64,000 nucleotides of DNA from Frigoribacterium sp. VKM Ac-2836 (GTDB lineage: Bacteria; Actinomycetota; Actinomycetes; Actinomycetales; Microbacteriaceae), in contig NZ_JABRPK010000001.1 of the NCBI RefSeq assembly GCF_013248995.1, positions 124,001-188,000 on the forward strand, given 5' to 3'. Numbering within the stretch: the first letter of the stretch is position 1; the number at the start of each line of letters is the position of its first letter. Below are positions 59,715 to 64,000 of the stretch, one piece after another. Under the pieces are notes generated by a model, which saw only the letters and a list, made by a program, of their open reading frames with translations, was not told the origin of the DNA and made no database searches. A program made the position numbers and the translations under genes.

Positions 59715-62700
59715 GTGATCACACCAACCGGCCGACGCAGGCCGACCGCCCCACCCCGCACCCGCCTCCGTGGCGGCTTCGCCACCCTGCTGGCCACCGG
59801 CGTCGTCGCCGCGGGCCTCGTCGTGGCACCGGCCACCGCCTCGTTCGCGGCGGACGGCCCGGCCGTCGTGGGTGACAGCCAGTTCGCTGACGGCAAGTAC
59901 ATCGTCACGCTGCGCGAGCCGGCGGCCGCGACCTACGAGGGCGGCCAGCCGGGCCTCGCCCGCACCGCCGTGCCCGAGGGCAGCGACCTGGACGCACGGA
60001 GCGCCCCCGTGCAGGACTACGCCGAGCACCTGCGGGGCGTGCAGCAGGACGTCGCCGCGGCGGCCGGCGCGACCGTCGAGGCGAGCTACGCCGTCACGAC
60101 CAACGCCTTCGCGGCGGACCTCACGGCGGCCCAGGCCGCGAAGCTCGCGAGCGACCCCTCGGTCGCCGCCGTCTCGAAGAACGAGCTGCTCAAGCTGCAG
60201 GCGACGCCCTCGACGGAGTTCCTCGGCCTCGGCGACGCCGCCGGAAACGGCGGCGTCTGGGATGCCGTCGGTGGGCGTGAGAAAGCCGGCGACGGAGTCG
60301 TCGTCGGCATCATCGACTCGGGCATCGCCGCCGGCAACGCCTCGTTCGCCGGCGACCCGCTGGGGTCGGCGAGCGACAGCGAGCCGCACCTCGACGGCGA
60401 CCGGACCGTCTTCGCCAAGGGCGACGGCGGCACCTTCACCGGCGTCTGCCAGACCGGCGTGCAGTTCGACGCGGGCGACTGCAACACCAAGCTGATCGGC
60501 GCACGCTACTTCGTCGACGGCTTCGGCGTCGGCAACATCGGCACCGAGGACCAGGGCGAGTACCTCTCGCCCCGTGACGGCAACGGACACGGCTCGCACA
60601 CGGCGTCGACCGCGGCGGGCAACGCCGACGTCGAGGCCACCATCGGCGACCGCTCGTTCGGCACCGTCTCGGGCGTCGCCCCCGCCGCCAAGATCGCGGC
60701 CTACAAGGTCTGCTGGGACGGCCCCGACCGGGTGAGCACCGACGACGACGGGTGCGCCACGCTCGACCTGATCGCCGCCATCGAGGCCGCGGTCACCGAC
60801 GGCGTCGACGTCATCAACTACTCCATCGGCGGGGGCGGGGCGACGAGCACCTTCTCGGCCACCGACCAGGCGTTCCTCGGCGCGGCCTCGGCCGGCGTCT
60901 TCGTGGCGGCCTCGGCCGGAAACGACGGCCCGACCGCGACGACCGCCGACAACGCGGCACCGTGGATCACCACGGTCGCGGCGTCGACCGTCCCCAGCTA
61001 CAGCGCCACGGTGCAGACCGCCGACGGCACGAACTACCTCGGCGGCTCCATCACCGTGCCGACGGGCGAGGACGGCCTCTCGGGCGACTTCGTCTCGTCG
61101 ACCGCGGTCGCGGCCGCCGGCGCCGACGCCACCGACGTGACGCTCTGCGCACCCGACACCCTCGACCCCGCCAAGGCCGCCGGCACGATCGTGCTCTGTG
61201 ACCGCGGCGTCTACGACCGCACGGCCAAATCGGCCGAGGTCGAGCGTGCCGGCGGCATCGGCATGGTCCTCGTCAACCCGTCGAGCAGCTCGGTCGACCT
61301 CGACGAGCACGCCGTGCCCACCGTCCACCTGAACGCCGACGACTACGCCGCGATCCACGCGTACGCCGACACCGAGGGTGCGACCGTCACGTTGCTCGAC
61401 GGCAACCCGGGTGCACTGCCCGAGCCCGCCACCCCCCAGATCGCGGGCTTCTCCTCGCGTGGCCCGGTGACGGCCGACGGCGGCAACCTGCTGAAGCCCG
61501 ACATCTCGGCTCCCGGTGTGGCGATCCTCGCCGACGGAGCCAACGCGAAGGGCGAGCCCGGCACGTACGAGTTCCTCTCGGGCACGTCGATGTCGTCCCC
61601 GCACATCGCCGGCCTGGCCGCGCTCTACCTCTCGTCGAGCGTCCACCCGGACTGGACCCCCGACGAGGTCAAGTCGGCCATGATGACCACGGCCTACGAC
61701 CTCGTCGGTGAGGACGGCGCTCCGAGCCAGGACGTCTTCGCCCAGGGCGCCGGCCACGTCGACCCGACCGCGTTCCTCGAACCCGGACTGCTCTACGAGA
61801 ACGGCCCGGCCGACTGGCAGGCCTACGTCGACTCGATCGACACGGTCGAAGGGACCGACTCGTCGCTCAACCTGCCGTCGATCAGCGTCGGCTCGCTGGC
61901 CGGCACCGCCCAGGTCACCCGGACCGTCACCTCGACCGGGGCGGGCACCTACACGGTGGCTCCGATCGAGATGGCCGGCGTCACGGCGTCGGTCGAACCC
62001 TCGACGCTGACCTTCGGCGCCGCGGGGGAGGAACAGGACTACACGGTCACCTTCACCCGGACGACGGCCGCACTGGACCAGTTCGCCACCGGCTACCTCA
62101 CCTGGACCGACGGGACCCACGACGTGCGCAGCCCGCTCGCCGTGCGGCCCGTACAGCTGCAGGCACCGGCCGAGGTGGCCGGTGAGGGCGCCACGGGCGA
62201 GGCGGCCTTCGACGTCACGGCCGGCGACGCTCTCGAGTTGCCGCTCGCCACCGAGGGCCTCGCCGCCGGACAGGTCACGACCGGTTCGGGCACGGCGGGC
62301 GCCGACGCCGCCGAGACACCGGTCACGATCGCCGAGGGCACCACCCACGCGCGCTTCGCCCTCGACAGTGCCGACGACACGGCCGACCTCGACCTGCTGC
62401 TCTACACGGCCGGGGCCGACGGCGCGCCGGACCAGCTCGCCGCCTCCTCGGCGACGGGTTCGGCGGACGAGCAGATCGACCTCGACGCCCCCGCTGCAGG
62501 TGAGTACGTGCTGCTGGTCGACTTCTACAGCGGTGCCGGGCAGCTCGACTACACGCTGACCTCGTACCTGCTCGACCCGGCGGCGGCCGTCGGCGGCCTC
62601 ACGGTCGACCCGGCCACCCTCACGGCCGGACTGGGCGAGACCACGACCCTGACGGCGTCCTGGACCGGCCTGCCCTACGAGCAGACCTTCCTCGGTCGGG

Positions 62701-62900
62701 TCGTCTACGGCGACACCGGGCAGGTCACCTACCTGACGGTCGCCTCGGGTGCGGAGCCCGAGACGCCCACCCCCACCGAGCCGGACCCCGGTCCGGGACA
62801 GCCCGGCCACCCCGGCGGCTGGAACCTCGGCGGCATCCTGCAGTGGATCTGGAACGCCCTCGGCGACTTGTTCCACAGCTGGTTCCCCTGGCGCGGGTAG
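59715..62900 (+). CDS. Large secreted subtilisin-like serine protease
   Basis: 1061 residues from GTG 59715 (GAAAGG 7 nt upstream). Signal peptide (RLRGGFATLLATGVVAAGLV, cut near ASFA-AD), I9 propeptide (about 58-160), S8 catalytic domain with Asp201 in GIIDSGIA, His292 in NGHGSHTAS and Ser625 in GTSMSSPHIAG; a PA domain is inserted between His and Ser (about 430-575). Fibronectin-like C-terminal domains follow, then a PTPTEPDPGPGQPG linker and a Trp-rich amphipathic tail (GGILQWIWNALGDLFHSWF). No LPXTG motif. Start upstream at 59553 would destroy the signal peptide. Extracellular protein degradation. Confidence 0.92.
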   Translation: MITPTGRRRPTAPPRTRLRGGFATLLATGVVAAGLVVAPATASFAADGPAVVGDSQFADGKYIVTLREPAAATYEGGQPGLARTAVPEGSDLDARSAPVQDYAEHLRGVQQDVAAAAGATVEASYAVTTNAFAADLTAAQAAKLASDPSVAAVSKNELLKLQATPSTEFLGLGDAAGNGGVWDAVGGREKAGDGVVVGIIDSGIAAGNASFAGDPLGSASDSEPHLDGDRTVFAKGDGGTFTGVCQTGVQFDAGDCNTKLIGARYFVDGFGVGNIGTEDQGEYLSPRDGNGHGSHTASTAAGNADVEATIGDRSFGTVSGVAPAAKIAAYKVCWDGPDRVSTDDDGCATLDLIAAIEAAVTDGVDVINYSIGGGGATSTFSATDQAFLGAASAGVFVAASAGNDGPTATTADNAAPWITTVAASTVPSYSATVQTADGTNYLGGSITVPTGEDGLSGDFVSSTAVAAAGADATDVTLCAPDTLDPAKAAGTIVLCDRGVYDRTAKSAEVERAGGIGMVLVNPSSSSVDLDEHAVPTVHLNADDYAAIHAYADTEGATVTLLDGNPGALPEPATPQIAGFSSRGPVTADGGNLLKPDISAPGVAILADGANAKGEPGTYEFLSGTSMSSPHIAGLAALYLSSSVHPDWTPDEVKSAMMTTAYDLVGEDGAPSQDVFAQGAGHVDPTAFLEPGLLYENGPADWQAYVDSIDTVEGTDSSLNLPSISVGSLAGTAQVTRTVTSTGAGTYTVAPIEMAGVTASVEPSTLTFGAAGEEQDYTVTFTRTTAALDQFATGYLTWTDGTHDVRSPLAVRPVQLQAPAEVAGEGATGEAAFDVTAGDALELPLATEGLAAGQVTTGSGTAGADAAETPVTIAEGTTHARFALDSADDTADLDLLLYTAGADGAPDQLAASSATGSADEQIDLDAPAAGEYVLLVDFYSGAGQLDYTLTSYLLDPAAAVGGLTVDPATLTAGLGETTTLTASWTGLPYEQTFLGRVVYGDTGQVTYLTVASGAEPETPTPTEPDPGPGQPGHPGGWNLGGILQWIWNALGDLFHSWFPWRG

Positions 62901-62947
62901 TGCGGGTAGCGCGGGGAGCGGGCACGGCCTGAGGGCCTGACCCACCT

Positions 62948-62983
62948 GGCGGCGGCCACCTTCCCCGGAAGGCGGCCGCCGCC
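62948..62983. terminator. Hairpin terminator after the subtilase gene
   Basis: GGCGGCGGCC (62948-62957) pairs with 62974-62983 and CCTTCC (62959-62964) with GGAAGG (62967-62972), one A-C mismatch, two-base gap. A very stable GC stem of 16 bp about 50 bp past the stop codon. Confidence 0.8.
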
Positions 62984-63001
62984 TCCTGCCGTCCCGCCCG
63001 T

Positions 63002-63094
63002 CCCGTCGGCAACTCCGGGTCGCTGCTGCGGGGCGCGCGCGGTGGTGGGGTGGCGCGGTCCGTGACGGGGCAGGGGCCAGGAGTTGCCGTCGGG
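63002..63094. repeat. Inverted repeat with CGGCAACTCC ends
   Basis: CCCGTCGGCAACTCC (63002-63016) and GGAGTTGCCGTCGGG (63080-63094) are inverted with one mismatch, enclosing 63 bp of GC-rich DNA. Similar ends bracket part of the 4840-5180 gap. The rest of 62984-63340 shows no gene; a promoter for the adhesin must lie near 63200-63320. Confidence 0.55.
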
Positions 63095-63340
63095 CCGGGT
63101 CGTCGCGTCGGCGCCGGTGTGCCCCGAAGCGGGTGGCCCGGGGGGACCGACGAGGTCGCCCGTTCCTCCTCCGGGTGATCTGTCCCCCGAATGGTGGACA
63201 CTGTCAGGACCCCGGCCCTATTTTGGGTGTCACCCGAGACGTGACGATCCCCGTTCACCCGATCCCGGCGCCGTACCCGAATACGGCGCCGGGCGAGCAG
63301 GTCGAGGCGCGCGTCCGACCTACCCGAAAAAGGCACCACC

Positions 63341-64000
63341 ATGCACTCGCACACCCTCGCGGGGTCTCCCCGTCGCGGGCGGAGGGCTCTGCGCCTGACC
63401 GCCGCGCTGCTCACCACTCTCGCGCTGGCCGGAACGGCCGTCCTGACGGGTGCCGCGGCCCCCGCCCGGGCCGCCGAGATCGACGGTGCCATCACGAACG
63501 TGACGGTCACCCCGACCACGCCGAAACAAGGCACCCAGCTCACCACGAGGATCGCGTGGCAGGTCCCGGACGAGACCACGGCCGGTGACACCTTCACGCT
63601 GTCCCTCAGCGAGCACCTGAAGAACCTGCCGACCGGCTTCGCACTGCGTGACCCCGCCACCGGCGCGGTCGTGGCCGACGCCACCGTCGTCGGGACCCGA
63701 CCCTCCGTGGTCACGTTCACGATGACCGACTACGCCGAGGACCACCTCAACGTCAGCGGAGAGGCCTTCGTCACGTCGGACTTCGAAGGGAGCACCACGC
63801 CCTCCGGCGTCCCCACGCCCTTCACGTCGACCACGAACGACGGCCGCGAATTCACGACCGTGGTCACCCCGACCGGGGTGCCGCGTGGCCAGGACCAGCC
63901 CACCAAGTACGGCACCTACGCCGCCGCCGACCAGGGACGCGCCACGGCGGCTCGCTTCCTCACCTGGCACGTGCTCACCCCGCTGGGCGCGTTCGAGTCG
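63341..64000 (+). CDS. Start of a secreted Ig-like surface adhesin (3' truncated)
   Basis: ATG 63341 preceded by AAAAAGG; 220 codons to the window edge. A long signal peptide (basic N-region PRRGRRALR, core LTAALLTTLALAGTAVLTG, cut near ARA-AE) is followed by ITNVTVTPTTPKQGTQL and a beta-sandwich region (GDTFTLSLSEHLKNLP, VTFTMTDYAEDHLNVSG) like the N-terminal ligand-binding domains of Sdr/collagen-binding adhesins. The anchor and remaining repeats lie outside the window. Likely cell-wall attached. Confidence 0.75.
   Translation, partial: MHSHTLAGSPRRGRRALRLTAALLTTLALAGTAVLTGAAAPARAAEIDGAITNVTVTPTTPKQGTQLTTRIAWQVPDETTAGDTFTLSLSEHLKNLPTGFALRDPATGAVVADATVVGTRPSVVTFTMTDYAEDHLNVSGEAFVTSDFEGSTTPSGVPTPFTSTTNDGREFTTVVTPTGVPRGQDQPTKYGTYAAADQGRATAARFLTWHVLTPLGAFES

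Noticed and set aside
59613-62945. A 1110-residue open frame on the minus strand opposite the subtilase
   Set aside because: It is an antisense shadow of a GC-rich gene: composition is Arg/Gly/Val/Asp-rich, no signal peptide or domain, and the opposite strand carries intact catalytic motifs.
1-64000. CRISPR array, insertion sequence, integrase or phage genes
   Set aside because: No regularly spaced repeats, transposase or integrase motifs or att-like duplications were seen on either strand.

Overview
This 64 kb window is a chromosome segment of a very GC-rich actinobacterium. Base composition is roughly 70% G+C by eye, GTG and TTG starts are frequent, many genes have a TANNNT -10 box only 6-7 nt before the start codon (leaderless style), and terminators are long GC hairpins without U-tracts. 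Gene content (umuDC, AgaS/GatY/NagA/ROK/DeoR sugar genes, LacI-controlled araBDA, CGNR/EamA pair, OhrR/OsmC pair) fits a plant- or soil-associated member of the Microbacteriaceae. That placement is an inference. No rRNA, tRNA, CRISPR array, insertion sequence or phage gene was found.

Layout. 0-5 kb: end of an unknown gene, a family 2 glycosyltransferase, two small hypotheticals, an LCP-family cell-wall ligase and a DUF2254 membrane protein. 5-7.3 kb: an error-prone polymerase operon umuDC behind a tiny coupled leader ORF. 7.3-9.8 kb: small membrane proteins, then an MFS exporter with its ArsR-type regulator. 9.9-22.8 kb: a sugar locus with GH4 and GH36 alpha-galactosidase-type enzymes, a class II aldolase, an AgaS-type isomerase, a CUT1 importer (binding protein plus two permeases, no ATPase), two PfkB-type kinases, and the divergent nagA-ROK pair next to a DeoR regulator. 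Read together this is a complete set for alpha-linked galactosamine/GalNAc or galactose via tagatose phosphates. 23-27.6 kb: a second CUT1 importer with a Gfo/Idh/MocA oxidoreductase whose promoter shares an ATGATCG motif with the first locus. 27.7-41.3 kb: acetamidase, MntP, a serine hydrolase, EamA/CGNR, OhrR/OsmC, CorA, oxidoreductases and hypotheticals. 41.6-54.3 kb: an L-arabinose regulon: alditol oxidase plus aldose epimerase, a ChvE/MmsAB-type ABC importer, a LacI-family repressor and araB-araD-araA, tied together by three copies of a palindrome with core TGAGCGCTCA. 54.4-64 kb: a luciferase-like oxidoreductase, a PIG-V mannosyltransferase, a TrmB/LuxR-type regulator, a membrane esterase, a large secreted subtilase and the start of a surface adhesin.

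The most unusual feature is a dispersed 10-mer, AGGAGGCGCG, read here 31 times on the two strands. It occurs within genes, between genes, and as the arms of terminator hairpins, far above what base composition predicts. The other main points are the two reconstructed regulons (DeoR-type ATGATCG sites; LacI-type TGAGCGCTCA sites), a CorA protein with a triplicated 14-residue stalk repeat, a ROK kinase lacking the usual zinc motif, and long perfect hairpins in intergenic regions, including one in a divergent promoter region where a terminator would not be expected.
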